DNA from: Mesorhizobium sp. Root102
GTDB taxonomy: Bacteria; Pseudomonadota; Alphaproteobacteria; Rhizobiales; Rhizobiaceae
Direction of reading: 5' to 3'
NCBI RefSeq assembly: GCF_001425625.1
Contig: NZ_LMCP01000012.1
Location: forward strand, 312,620 to 376,619
Length of the DNA: 64,000 nucleotides
The translations under genes were made by a program, and so were the position numbers. Positions 17,996 to 25,818 of the stretch are shown piece by piece (the stretch's first letter is position 1; each line of letters opens with the position of its first letter). The notes below the pieces were generated by a model, which was given only the letters and a program-made list of their open reading frames with translations, did not search any database and had not been told where the DNA came from.

Positions 17996-18442
17996 ATGGC
18001 AAGCAGAATCCGGCAGACCATGGATGACGATCTCGAGGAAAGCCACGAGATCAACGTCACCCCCTTCATCGATGTCATCCTGGTGCTGCTGATCATCTTC
18101 ATGGTCGTGGCACCGGTGGCGACGGTGGATGTCAATGTCGACCTGCCGGGCTCGACCGCAACGCCCGCGCCACGGCCCGAAACGCCGCTGTTCCTGACGC
18201 TGAAGGACGATCTGACGCTGGCGATCGGCAACGATAGCGTGCCGCGCCCAGCTTTCGCCGCGACGCTGGACAGCAGGACAAAAAGCGACAAGCAGACGCG
18301 CATCTTCCTGCGCGCCGACAAGGCGGTCGCCTATGGCGACCTGATGGAGGCGATGAACCTGCTGCGCGGCGCCGGCTATCTGAAGATCGCGCTGGTCGGC
18401 CTGGAGACGGCGCCGGCCGCCACTGGCGCAGCGGCGCCATGA
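17996..18442 (+). CDS. exbD: ExbD, TonB-system proton-channel subunit
   Basis: A 148-residue protein with one N-terminal transmembrane helix and a periplasmic domain. The core INVTPFIDVILVLLIIFMV holds the membrane Asp (in FIDV) that carries protons in this family. ATG 17996 starts four bases after the exbB stop; the open frame further upstream lies inside exbB. It overlaps tonB by ATGA. Operon order exbB-exbD-tonB with an iron box upstream supports regulation by iron. Confidence 0.9.
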   Translation: MASRIRQTMDDDLEESHEINVTPFIDVILVLLIIFMVVAPVATVDVNVDLPGSTATPAPRPETPLFLTLKDDLTLAIGNDSVPRPAFAATLDSRTKSDKQTRIFLRADKAVAYGDLMEAMNLLRGAGYLKIALVGLETAPAATGAAAP

Positions 18443-19356
18443 TGCAAGCGGCCGCCTTGCCCTCGGTCCAGTTGTCGCGCTTCGGCTGGCGTGACCTTGG
18501 CTTGTGGGCCGGTGCGGCCGCGCTGGTCCTTGGCGGCCATGTCGCGGTCGCCTATGCCGTGCAAAACTTCACGACGGTCATCGAAGCAGATGGCGGTCCG
18601 CCACCGGCCCAGGTGATCGAGATGGCGCCGATGGTGGTGATGCTGGCAGTGGAGGAGCAAATTGCCGCGCTGGACGCGGTTATGCCGGATCAGAGCGAGC
18701 CGACGCCGACGACCGAGCCGACGCCCGAAGAACCGGTCGAGAAGGCGGAGCCGGTTGCCGGAGGGCCGGAAGCCGATCCCCCTGACGAGGCCGAACCCAC
18801 CCAGACCGAAGTGGCTGAACCGGTCGACCAGCCGCCGCCGGATGAGGTCGTCCCGGATGTTGTCGAGGCGGTCGCACCCGAGGTCGTCATTCCCTTGCCG
18901 CAGCCGAAACCGGTCGAGGCCAAGGCGAAAAAGCCTGTCGATAAGCCCAAGCCGCGGCCGAAGAAGGAGAGGGTGGCGCCGCCGAAGACGGTAGCCGCCG
19001 CCAGCGCCGATGCGAGACCTGCCGCCAGGACAGCCGCGCCGAAGTCGGCACGATCGGCGTCGAGATCCGGCGACTCCAGCAAATGGGACTCCCGTTTGGG
19101 CGCCTGGATCAAGCGGCACACGCGCTATCCCAGTTCGGCCAAGGCCCGAGGCGCGGAAGGCAGGCCGTATGTCGCCTTCACGGTCGACTCGTCCGGCCGG
19201 GTCCTGTCTGCCAGGCTTTCTCGTTCCTCTGGTGATTCGGATTTGGACCGTGCGGCACTCGCCGTGCTGCAAGGTGCCACTGTGCCGGCACCGCCGCCGG
19301 AGCTCGGCTCGCGCCTGAGCCGAACAGCACCGTTCGTATTCAGCCTTCGCAATTAG
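18439..19356 (+). CDS. tonB: TonB, energy transducer
   Basis: A 305-residue protein with a membrane anchor near residues 22-45, a long Pro/Glu- then Pro/Lys-rich periplasmic spacer (about residues 75-185) and a C-terminal TonB domain (about 215-305) with the YPSSAKARGAEGRPYVAFTV segment. The anchor is preceded by basic residues. It spans the periplasm and contacts TonB boxes of outer-membrane receptors. The start overlaps exbD by ATGA. It is the last gene of the operon. Confidence 0.9.
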   Translation: MMQAAALPSVQLSRFGWRDLGLWAGAAALVLGGHVAVAYAVQNFTTVIEADGGPPPAQVIEMAPMVVMLAVEEQIAALDAVMPDQSEPTPTTEPTPEEPVEKAEPVAGGPEADPPDEAEPTQTEVAEPVDQPPPDEVVPDVVEAVAPEVVIPLPQPKPVEAKAKKPVDKPKPRPKKERVAPPKTVAAASADARPAARTAAPKSARSASRSGDSSKWDSRLGAWIKRHTRYPSSAKARGAEGRPYVAFTVDSSGRVLSARLSRSSGDSDLDRAALAVLQGATVPAPPPELGSRLSRTAPFVFSLRN

Positions 19357-19409
19357 AATAGTCTCGATCCGATTGAACGGATGCTATCGTTTGCGCGAAC
19401 TGCAGTCGA

Positions 19410-19730
19410 TCAATAGCCCAGCGACAGGCACAGGGCCTCGACCTCTTCGAGATAGAAGCGGCATTTCGTGCGCAGGATCTTGAGGCCTGGGTCATCGGCG
19501 CCGTTGATCTCGATGGTCTGCATCATGAAGTCGAAATGGGCGTGGAAGGCGTCCACCGCGCCCCAGAGACTGTCAGCCTGGCAGCCATCGACAATTGCCA
19601 TCGAGACGAGTTGGCGGGCCTCGACCCGAGCGGCGTCGGTTGATGATGGTCGCCTGGCGATCAAGGCGTCAAGCCGGCTGAAAATGCTTTCCCTGGCGTC
19701 GACGCGTCTGATGTTGGCAATCATGTTCAT
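19410..19730 (-). CDS. Hypothetical protein, 106 residues (RiPP-like locus)
   Basis: A small, mostly helical, soluble-looking protein with no signal peptide or membrane helix. It starts MNMIANIRRVDARESIF, and the C-terminal part contains CRFYLEEVEALCLSLGY with two cysteines. A GGGGGA ribosome site lies about eight bases before ATG 19730. It is the third small gene downstream of the SagB-like dehydrogenase on the same strand, 100 bases after the previous one. I do not recognise the family. Confidence 0.6.
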   Translation of the reverse strand: MNMIANIRRVDARESIFSRLDALIARRPSSTDAARVEARQLVSMAIVDGCQADSLWGAVDAFHAHFDFMMQTIEINGADDPGLKILRTKCRFYLEEVEALCLSLGY

Positions 19731-19830
19731 GTGCAGGTCCCCCTTCGCAATTCCAGGCGCGCAAAGGCTTCCCGCCTGGAATGGCTTGAAAACAAATGGT
19801 TAGAGCAGGTTCAGTTGATGCCGAACCACT

Positions 19831-20091
19831 CTAGGCTTGAGCGACCGGGTGCCGGTTCTGCGGGCAGGATGCGATCAAGGCCGGGATTGCGGCCGCATCG
19901 GAGGGGTGGCCCCTGATGATGTTGGCGACCTCGGCATCGGCCTGTTCGAACCAGTAGACCATGTTAGCACGGTTCAGATCCGTGGCGGTCTTTTTCAGCA
20001 GCGGCAGTAGGTTTTGCAACGCGCATAGCGTCTCCCAGCGGTTTGGCCGGGAGGTCGAGCCTGTCAGCGCGCATGCGGCTGACAATTGCAT
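19831..20091 (-). CDS. Hypothetical protein, 86 residues (RiPP-like locus)
   Basis: The frame is open to 20220, but ATG 20091 lies four bases after the stop of the upstream 84-residue gene and is preferred. The protein looks helical (WETLCALQNLLPLLKK, then NMVYWFEQADAEVANIIRG) and ends with a Pro/Gln-rich tail. No known motif is seen. The tight spacing implies co-translation with the 84-residue protein, so the two may form a complex; this is inference. Confidence 0.55.
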   Translation of the reverse strand: MQLSAACALTGSTSRPNRWETLCALQNLLPLLKKTATDLNRANMVYWFEQADAEVANIIRGHPSDAAAIPALIASCPQNRHPVAQA

Positions 20092-20095
20092 GTCG

Positions 20096-20350
20096 CTACG
20101 CTCTCCGAGGCTGGGCAGCACGATTGTCTTTTCCCTGCGCCTTGGGGTGCAGCGGATTGCCGCTGAGCTGCGCGTGCCTCGTCGGCCGTGCGCCGCGAAG
20201 CACGTCGAAGGCTTCCGCATAGGCCATGCCCAGCAGATAGGAGATCATGGGAAAACGGCTTGCTTCGGCCATTTGCACGAGCTCATTGGTCATCGACGAA
20301 ATATATTGGAGACTATCGATTTCCGACTGGCGTAAAGATTGGTTTGGCAC
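20096..20350 (-). CDS. Hypothetical protein, 84 residues (RiPP-like locus)
   Basis: It starts with GTG at 20350, with AGGAG six bases upstream. The first 55 residues form a helical region (SEIDSLQYISSMTNELVQM and SYLLGMAYAEAFDVLRG); the rest is polar and probably disordered. Its start is 57 bases after the dehydrogenase stop, in the same orientation, and it is followed four bases later by the 86-residue gene. Not recognised. Confidence 0.6.
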   Translation of the reverse strand: MPNQSLRQSEIDSLQYISSMTNELVQMAEASRFPMISYLLGMAYAEAFDVLRGARPTRHAQLSGNPLHPKAQGKDNRAAQPRRA

Positions 20351-20406
20351 GTGCTGCTCCTGTCTCTGGTGAACCTAGGGAACGCGTTACGAATATACTG
20401 AGCCGA

Positions 20407-21483
20407 CTAATTTATGAATTGGCCCACCGAAGACGGGCACGGTTCCGGGGCCGAGAGAGTCAAAGCATAGATGGGCGCGTCGGTGAGGCGATCGAGGCCG
20501 AGCAGACGCTTGATCGCCAAATGACTGAGCGCCGCCGTCGGGCAGGCCGACAGGCCATGATTGGTCGCCGCCAGCATGATGTTCTGGCCGATGTGGCCAG
20601 CCTCGATCAGCACGACACGATAGGCGTTGGCGTCCTCGTATTTCCACATCGTGCGATCGAGCTTCGCGCAAAGCAGGACAATGCACGGCATGGCGTCCGC
20701 CCACTCCTGCCCGCCGACCAGTTCGGAGATCTTGGGCATATGGTTCGCGGAAATCCTGCCAAGGTCGTGATCGGCGGCGCAATAGTGGTAGACGCCGGGC
20801 TCGAGGCCGTCGACGCCGAGCGCGACCACATAGGCTTCATAGGGATTTCTCGCGCCGCCGGAAGGGGTCATGCCAAGCGGCAGGGCGCCAACGCAGTTGG
20901 CGGTCTCGCCGGTGATGCCGAGCCCTGCGAACAGGCAATCGGAAAGTTGTTTGGCCGTGATGGTGGGCCGAGCCGTGCGGTTGGTGCGGCGCCGTGCCAT
21001 CAGGGCGAGAAGTTCATTGTCTTCCAGTGCGTTTGGCAGCTTAATGGCGCCGGCAGAATTTTTCAGCACCAGGTCCGGCTGCGGCGTGTGGCCGGCGCGT
21101 TCGATCTGCCGTTCTTCCGCTTGCTCGATGGTCATGTATGCACTGTCCTGGACGCAGAAATGCATCAGCGCGGTCGGAAGGCCCCAGCTCCATTGTCCGG
21201 AAAACTGCTCCTCCTGCTCGGCGAGCGGCGATCCGGCGGTCACCAGGGCGGAAAAATCGAGCAACTGGGGAACGACAGCCTTCAGCTCGGACTTCGACCA
21301 CCCATGGGCACGGGCGATATCGGCCGTCGACGCCCATTTGTCCCACGATGCAAGAAGACCGACCATCTCCGGGCTGCATTCAAACACGCTTCTGGTCAGG
21401 AAGTTGCAGGCCGTGACCTTGTTTGGTCCGGGGTAGAAAACAAGCGTTTTTGAAGAGCGCATTTTCATGATGCTGAATGCCAT
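20407..21483 (-). CDS. SagB/ThcOx-like FMN-dependent peptide-maturation dehydrogenase
   Basis: A 358-residue protein of the nitroreductase fold. The C-terminal two thirds carry SagB hallmarks: RRRTNRT (164-170) and TPSGGARNP (206-214), the FMN-binding and substrate-loop motifs of azoline oxidases, then EAGHIGQNIMLAATNHGL. Residues 10-90 look like a winged-helix, peptide-binding module, as often fused to SagB proteins. In known systems such enzymes oxidise heterocycles in ribosomal peptides. Here no YcaO or ThiF-like partner is within the window. The start could also be ATG 21468 or 21462; no clear ribosome site decides. A short peptide gene lies 51 bases upstream. Confidence 0.78.
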   Translation of the reverse strand: MAFSIMKMRSSKTLVFYPGPNKVTACNFLTRSVFECSPEMVGLLASWDKWASTADIARAHGWSKSELKAVVPQLLDFSALVTAGSPLAEQEEQFSGQWSWGLPTALMHFCVQDSAYMTIEQAEERQIERAGHTPQPDLVLKNSAGAIKLPNALEDNELLALMARRRTNRTARPTITAKQLSDCLFAGLGITGETANCVGALPLGMTPSGGARNPYEAYVVALGVDGLEPGVYHYCAADHDLGRISANHMPKISELVGGQEWADAMPCIVLLCAKLDRTMWKYEDANAYRVVLIEAGHIGQNIMLAATNHGLSACPTAALSHLAIKRLLGLDRLTDAPIYALTLSAPEPCPSSVGQFIN

Positions 21484-21534
21484 GTGCGGAGCCGGAGCGC
21501 CGACAAGCGAACCGCTCGCCGGCGCAGAACGGCT

Positions 21535-21636
21535 TCAGCGCTTGTTGTAGTGCATGCCCTGCGAAAAGAAGACGGTCTGCGTGCCGGCGGCAATCGTCAG
21601 CTTCGGAGCGGTGGTTACTTTCTTGGCCATTTTCAT
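21535..21636 (-). CDS. Short peptide, candidate RiPP precursor (31-33 residues)
   Basis: Two possible starts, ATG 21636 and ATG 21630, share one stop at 21535-21537. AGGAAAGGG lies immediately upstream, correctly spaced for either. The peptide begins MAKKVTTAPK with a basic N-terminal part rich in Thr, has a small hydrophobic middle, and ends FFSQGMHYNKR. It has no Cys and no acidic residue. It lies directly upstream of a SagB-like dehydrogenase on the same strand, the arrangement expected for a modified-peptide precursor. Expression and modification are inferred from position. Confidence 0.6.
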   Translation of the reverse strand: MKMAKKVTTAPKLTIAAGTQTVFFSQGMHYNKR

Positions 21637-21895
21637 CCCTTTCCTGACCCCATTGGGATCCGTTGAAAGACCCCCCAAAACGGGAGCCACGGCAAGAAAG
21701 GTAAGGTCGAAAGAGTTAATGGTATGTTAAAATTGCAGTAAATCCGCGCGCCAAAGACAGCCGGATGAATTATCTTCCCCGGTACCAAAGTGTAAAATAT
21801 CGATTTTATTCAGATACAGAGTAGACAATCGTTAGCATACGCTTTTTCGGTGTATGCTTATTCTTATTTAGCGTAGGCCACGGTGATCGAAGGGA
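21637..21895 (-). promoter_or_regulatory. AT-rich leader region of the peptide/dehydrogenase operon
   Basis: This 259-base gap between the regulator stop and the peptide start is clearly AT-richer than its surroundings and probably holds the operon promoter. An inverted repeat AGCATAC (21834-21840) and GTATGCT (21852-21858), separated by 11 bases, lies 37 bases after the regulator stop. It could terminate the regulator transcript or serve as an operator. No T-tract follows it on the minus strand. Confidence 0.45.
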
Positions 21896-22645
21896 TTAGC
21901 CCAGCCCGTCCCGGGTGAGGCTGACCACCAGTTGGTCGATGCTCGGATCGTCGAGCGTGATGACATGCGCCATGCTGATGGCATCTCTTGGGTGGATGTT
22001 GGCAATGTCGCGCCGCATGATGACGGACACGAATGCTGGCCCGGCCTCCGTCAGAAGCATGGCCTTGCCCATCAGCACCGGTTCAGAGATGGGCGCCCAT
22101 TGCACGGAGATCAGCGACGGCTCACCGGTCTGGCGGCGATTGATGCCGCTGAAATAGATCCAGTTCAGGCGCGAGATCGCCACCCCATAGTGGTTGCCGC
22201 GCGCCCGCGCCCATGTCGATCCCCGGCGTTCCGACCATCCGGTGACCCTTCTGAAGGTGACCAGCTCGGCTTCGCGCCGCACGAAGGTCACCGTTCGCAT
22301 CAAAAGGTCGGGCCGGGCCGGAATCGAAAAATAGGTGAAATAGATGCCTCCCGCGATCGATGGGCTGGGCGGGCGGATCATCTGATTGAACAGGCTCTCG
22401 GAAATCGGCGGCAGTCCGCCGACCCTGGGTTCGGGGACACCGGGATCCCGGTACAGTTCAGCTTCGTCGATCCGGAAGTAGTCGCATATCAGTTTGGCGG
22501 TGGCCTTGTTCGGAACCGTCTGTCCTTGCAGGTAGCGTTCGAACTGCGTGCGGTTGATCCCGAGTTCGCGGCATACCGCGCTTACGGAGGCATGGTCCTT
22601 GCAGAGTCGTCTGAGGTTTGCAGCGAGATTCTCGCGAATTGACAC
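21896..22645 (-). CDS. Cro/C1-type HTH transcriptional regulator
   Basis: A 249-residue protein with an N-terminal helix-turn-helix (VSAVCRELGINRTQFERYLQ, residues about 17-36, then NKATAKLICDYFRI). The C-terminal 170 residues form an unassigned domain, possibly a ligand sensor. The longer open frame to 22900 has no start context; GTG 22645, with GGAAG about eight bases upstream, is preferred. It is upstream of and in line with the peptide and SagB-like genes, so it is the likely local regulator. The C-terminal domain also occurs in uncharacterised rhizobial regulators, which I recall only loosely. Confidence 0.72.
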   Translation of the reverse strand: MSIRENLAANLRRLCKDHASVSAVCRELGINRTQFERYLQGQTVPNKATAKLICDYFRIDEAELYRDPGVPEPRVGGLPPISESLFNQMIRPPSPSIAGGIYFTYFSIPARPDLLMRTVTFVRREAELVTFRRVTGWSERRGSTWARARGNHYGVAISRLNWIYFSGINRRQTGEPSLISVQWAPISEPVLMGKAMLLTEAGPAFVSVIMRRDIANIHPRDAISMAHVITLDDPSIDQLVVSLTRDGLG

Positions 22646-22981
22646 GTCTTTGCTTCCGCAGGCGGATTTTTCATTTCGGCTCAAAAGCCATATAACGTCT
22701 TCGGTCGCCCCCCGCCGAAACGCCCTTGTCACAACGCACAGAAAAAACTGATTTGGTAGCGCCAATCTAATAGCGGCTTTCAAAAGAACGCAAACAATCC
22801 GTGAGCGGCTTCCGCCATAAGTCCAATTGATAACAGTTTCGTCAGATATCGCGAGACGGAGGCGCAGTATTGCGCGCGGCCTTCGATGGCGCCTTGGCAC
22901 AACAAATATCGCCCGCAGACATGCCAGGACGAGGGTCGTGCTTTTCTCTTGTCATGGAGAGCAGGAGATCGATTATTCCGC
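22646..22981. other. Gene-free stretch between regulator and tRNA-Ala
   Basis: No convincing gene is seen on either strand. The part next to 22645 should hold the promoter of the regulator (minus strand), and the part next to 22982 is downstream of tRNA-Ala. Open frames here are short, lack ribosome sites and overlap the tRNA. Confidence 0.4.
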
Positions 22982-23057
<76 letters not shown>

Positions 23058-23216
23058 GTCCAGCGGATGGCGCATTTATCGGGCGCCGCGGTTTCCTGTC
23101 AAGGCGGCGTTTTGCCGAAATCCCCTGCCGCTGCGTGTCAGACCAGCGTGGAAGGAAGGCGGCCCTTGCCGGTTTCGCGCGCAATGGCTACATGTCGGCA
23201 ACAATTGGAGACCGGC

Positions 23217-23507
23217 ATGCTCGCCCTCATTCAAACAATCGTCATGGCGCTTGACCTCTACTGGTGGATCATCGTCGCGTCGGCGATCTTTTCCTGGCTC
23301 TACGCCTTCAATGTCGTCAACTCCCGCAATCAGTTCGTCGGCAGCATCGGCAACATGCTCTACCGGCTGACCGAGCCGGCGTTGCGGCCGATCCGCCGCT
23401 TTATGCCGGACCTTGGCGGCATCGACATCTCGCCCATCATCCTGCTTCTGATTTTGTTCTTCCTGCGGCAGTTCCTGCTCACCACGGTGGCGCCTCTGGT
23501 CCTGTGA
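23217..23507 (+). CDS. YggT-family membrane protein
   Basis: A 96-residue inner-membrane protein with two hydrophobic regions ([20 protein letters not shown] and [18 protein letters not shown]) and the YggT-family loop [24 protein letters not shown]. YggT proteins have been linked to osmotic shock tolerance and cell-division positioning. GGAG lies before ATG 23217; the upstream open extension runs through the tRNA region and is rejected. It is followed 13 bases later by a DUF167 gene, a common rhizobial pair. Confidence 0.88.
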   Translation: MLALIQTIVMALDLYWWIIVASAIFSWLYAFNVVNSRNQFVGSIGNMLYRLTEPALRPIRRFMPDLGGIDISPIILLLILFFLRQFLLTTVAPLVL

Positions 23508-23520
23508 GCCCGACGCCTGC

Positions 23521-23838
23521 ATGAGCGCGCCGTTCCGCATGCGCGATGGTGGCGTCGACCTGTTTGTCCGGCTGACGCCGAAGGCCGCGCTGGACAGACT
23601 CGAAGGCGTTGAGACGACAGCGGACGGGCGAAGCCACCTCAAGGCGCGCGTCCGCGCCGTGCCGGAAAACGGCGCCGCCAATCATGCGCTTGAAAAGCTG
23701 ATCGCCAAGTCGCTGGGCGTGCCGGGGTCCGCCGTCTGGGTTGTCGCCGGCGGTACCGCCCGGCTGAAGACCGTGCGCATTTTAGGCGACCCGGCGATGT
23801 TGACGAAGAGCATCGAGGGGCTCGGCCGCCAGTCCTGA
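23521..23838 (+). CDS. DUF167 (YggU-family) protein
   Basis: A 105-residue cytosolic protein of the DUF167 family. The pattern LFVRLTPKAALDRLEGV followed by LKARVRAVPENGAANHALEKLIAKSL is the family core. The function is unknown. Conserved pairing with YggT just upstream suggests co-transcription. Confidence 0.88.
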   Translation: MSAPFRMRDGGVDLFVRLTPKAALDRLEGVETTADGRSHLKARVRAVPENGAANHALEKLIAKSLGVPGSAVWVVAGGTARLKTVRILGDPAMLTKSIEGLGRQS

Positions 23839-23856
23839 CGCCGTTCGGTGTGACGT

Positions 23857-24738
23857 TCAATCTCCCAGCGGCAGACGGGGATCGTCGACTTTCAACGTGT
23901 TCACGCTCTGCTTGATGCGGCGCAGATTTTCGAGAACCCGCGGTCCGCGCGTCTCGGCGACCGAGGTGACGATCATGTCGACGATCGACAGCAGCGCGTA
24001 GCGCGACGATGTCGGCTTGTAGATGTTGCCGTCTTCCAGAGACTGGAAATGGAGGACCGTGTCGGCGGCCTTGGCGAGTGCCGAATCCGGCGGGGTGATG
24101 GCGATTGTGGTGGCGCCATATTGCTGGGCGACCTGCACCGCATCGATGACCGATCGCGCGTAGCCGGAGACTGAGAAGGCGATCAGCGTGGTGTCGGGCG
24201 TGGCGACGGCGGCGTACATGCGCTGCAGCTGTCCGTCGATCTGCGCCAGCACCGACACGCCCAGCCTGAACAGCCGGTTCTGCATCTCGGTCGCCATCAT
24301 CGACGAAATACCGCCGGAACCGATGCACAGCACATTGCCCGAGACGGCGATGCGCGCGGCGACGGCGACCAGCGTCGTCATGTCGAGGTTTTCGCTGGCG
24401 CGCTGGATGGCCGATATCGCCGCTTCGGTGATGGCGGAAGCGATGCGCTGTTCGCGGGCATCGCGGCTCAACGGCTCCGGCGACAGATACTGGCCGCCAA
24501 TGGCGATGGCCTGCGCGAGATAGAATTTGAAATCGCGCAGGCCCTCGCAACCGAGGTTGCGGCAGAACCGTGTCACCGTCGGTTCGCTGACGCCAACGCG
24601 CGCGGCAATTTCCGAAATAGCCGCCTTGGAGACGAAGTCGAGGTCGGCCAGGACGAAGCCGGCCAGCTTGCGATCCGACTTCGTTCCGTCCTGCAAGATC
24701 AGTTGCAGGCGCGTGATGATGTCGGCCGGCGTCTTCAT
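23857..24738 (-). CDS. RpiR-family regulator with SIS domain
   Basis: A 293-residue regulator. The N-terminal HTH_6 domain has AAISEIAARVGVSEPTVTRFCRNLG near residues 39-63, and the SIS sugar-phosphate domain (about 125-265) contains CIGSGGISSMMATEMQNRL and IAFSVSGYARSVIDAV. It should sense a phosphorylated sugar or sugar acid. It lies ten bases downstream of the ABC ATPase gene on the same strand, so it is part of the SDR - ATPase - regulator arm that is divergent from the sugar transporter genes, which it probably controls. Confidence 0.88.
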   Translation of the reverse strand: MKTPADIITRLQLILQDGTKSDRKLAGFVLADLDFVSKAAISEIAARVGVSEPTVTRFCRNLGCEGLRDFKFYLAQAIAIGGQYLSPEPLSRDAREQRIASAITEAAISAIQRASENLDMTTLVAVAARIAVSGNVLCIGSGGISSMMATEMQNRLFRLGVSVLAQIDGQLQRMYAAVATPDTTLIAFSVSGYARSVIDAVQVAQQYGATTIAITPPDSALAKAADTVLHFQSLEDGNIYKPTSSRYALLSIVDMIVTSVAETRGPRVLENLRRIKQSVNTLKVDDPRLPLGD

Positions 24739-24748
24739 GCTGATATTT

Positions 24749-25816
24749 TCATAGAGGCAGGCCCGTCGCCTTGTCGAACAGATGGATGTTGCCGGGATCG
24801 ACGCTCACCGGCAGCAGGTCGCCCGGCCTGACCGGCACCCTGTCGCGGAACACGGCGCGCACCGTGTCAGTGCCGATGGCGCCATAGACATGGGTCTCGG
24901 AGCCGGTCGGCTCGACGACATCCACTTTGATCGCCATCGCGTCGACAGCCTCGCCGATGACAAAGTGCTCGGGCCGGATGCCGGCCTCCACCGCGCTGCC
25001 CGCCGGCACCTGTTTGCCGGCAAGTGCAAGCCGCCCGCCACCGCCCGACTCGAACCAGGTTTTCTCAGCTGTCGTCTTGAGTGAACCCGACACAAAGCTC
25101 ATCGACGGCGAGCCGAGGAAGCTGGCGACGAACTTGTTGGCCGGCCTGTCATAGAGTTCCAGCGGCGCCCCGACCTGCTGGATCCTGCCGCGGTCCATCA
25201 CCACGATGCGGTCGGCCATGGTCATGGCTTCGATCTGGTCGTGGGTGACATAGACGATCGTCGATTTCAGCCGCTGATGCAGCGCCTTGATCTCGACGCG
25301 CATCTGCACGCGCAATTGCGCGTCGAGGTTGGACAGGGGCTCGTCGAACAGGAACACCGACGGCTCGCGCACGATGGCGCGGCCCATGGCGACGCGCTGG
25401 CGCTGGCCGCCGGACAATTGGCGGGGGTAGCGGTCGAGATAGGAGAAGAGATTGAGGACGCCGGACGCCTTCTTGACCTTCGTGTCGACCGCCTCGCGCG
25501 CCTCGCCGCGTATCCTCGGGCCAAAGCCGATATTGTCGGCTGCCTTCAGATGCGGAAACAGCGCATAGGACTGGAACACCATGGCAATGTTGCGCTGCTG
25601 CGGCGGCAGCGTGTTGGCGCGCACACCGCCGATCAAGAGGTCGCCGGAGGTGATCGTCTCCAGCCCGGCCAGCATCCGCAGCAAGGTCGACTTGCCGCAG
25701 CCGGAGGGGCCGACCAGCACGACGAACTCGCCGCTCTTGATATCGAGGCTGATGTTCTCGAGGATCTTGTGCTGCCCGAAGGATTTCGACAGGTCGCGAA
25801 ACTCGACGTCGGTCAT
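24749..25816 (-). CDS. Carbohydrate ABC transporter ATP-binding protein (UgpC/MalK type)
   Basis: A 355-residue CUT1-type ATPase. Walker A is GPSGCGKST, the Q-loop is in MVFQSYALFPHL, the signature is LSGGQRQRVAMGRA, Walker B is VFLFDEPLSNLD, and the switch His is in YVTHDQ. The C-terminal TOBE/regulatory domain contains EAGIRPEHFVIG. ATG 25816 is two bases after the SDR stop. It should energise the permeases encoded divergently at 28161-29866. Confidence 0.92.
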   Translation of the reverse strand: MTDVEFRDLSKSFGQHKILENISLDIKSGEFVVLVGPSGCGKSTLLRMLAGLETITSGDLLIGGVRANTLPPQQRNIAMVFQSYALFPHLKAADNIGFGPRIRGEAREAVDTKVKKASGVLNLFSYLDRYPRQLSGGQRQRVAMGRAIVREPSVFLFDEPLSNLDAQLRVQMRVEIKALHQRLKSTIVYVTHDQIEAMTMADRIVVMDRGRIQQVGAPLELYDRPANKFVASFLGSPSMSFVSGSLKTTAEKTWFESGGGGRLALAGKQVPAGSAVEAGIRPEHFVIGEAVDAMAIKVDVVEPTGSETHVYGAIGTDTVRAVFRDRVPVRPGDLLPVSVDPGNIHLFDKATGLPL

Positions 25817-25818
25817 GC

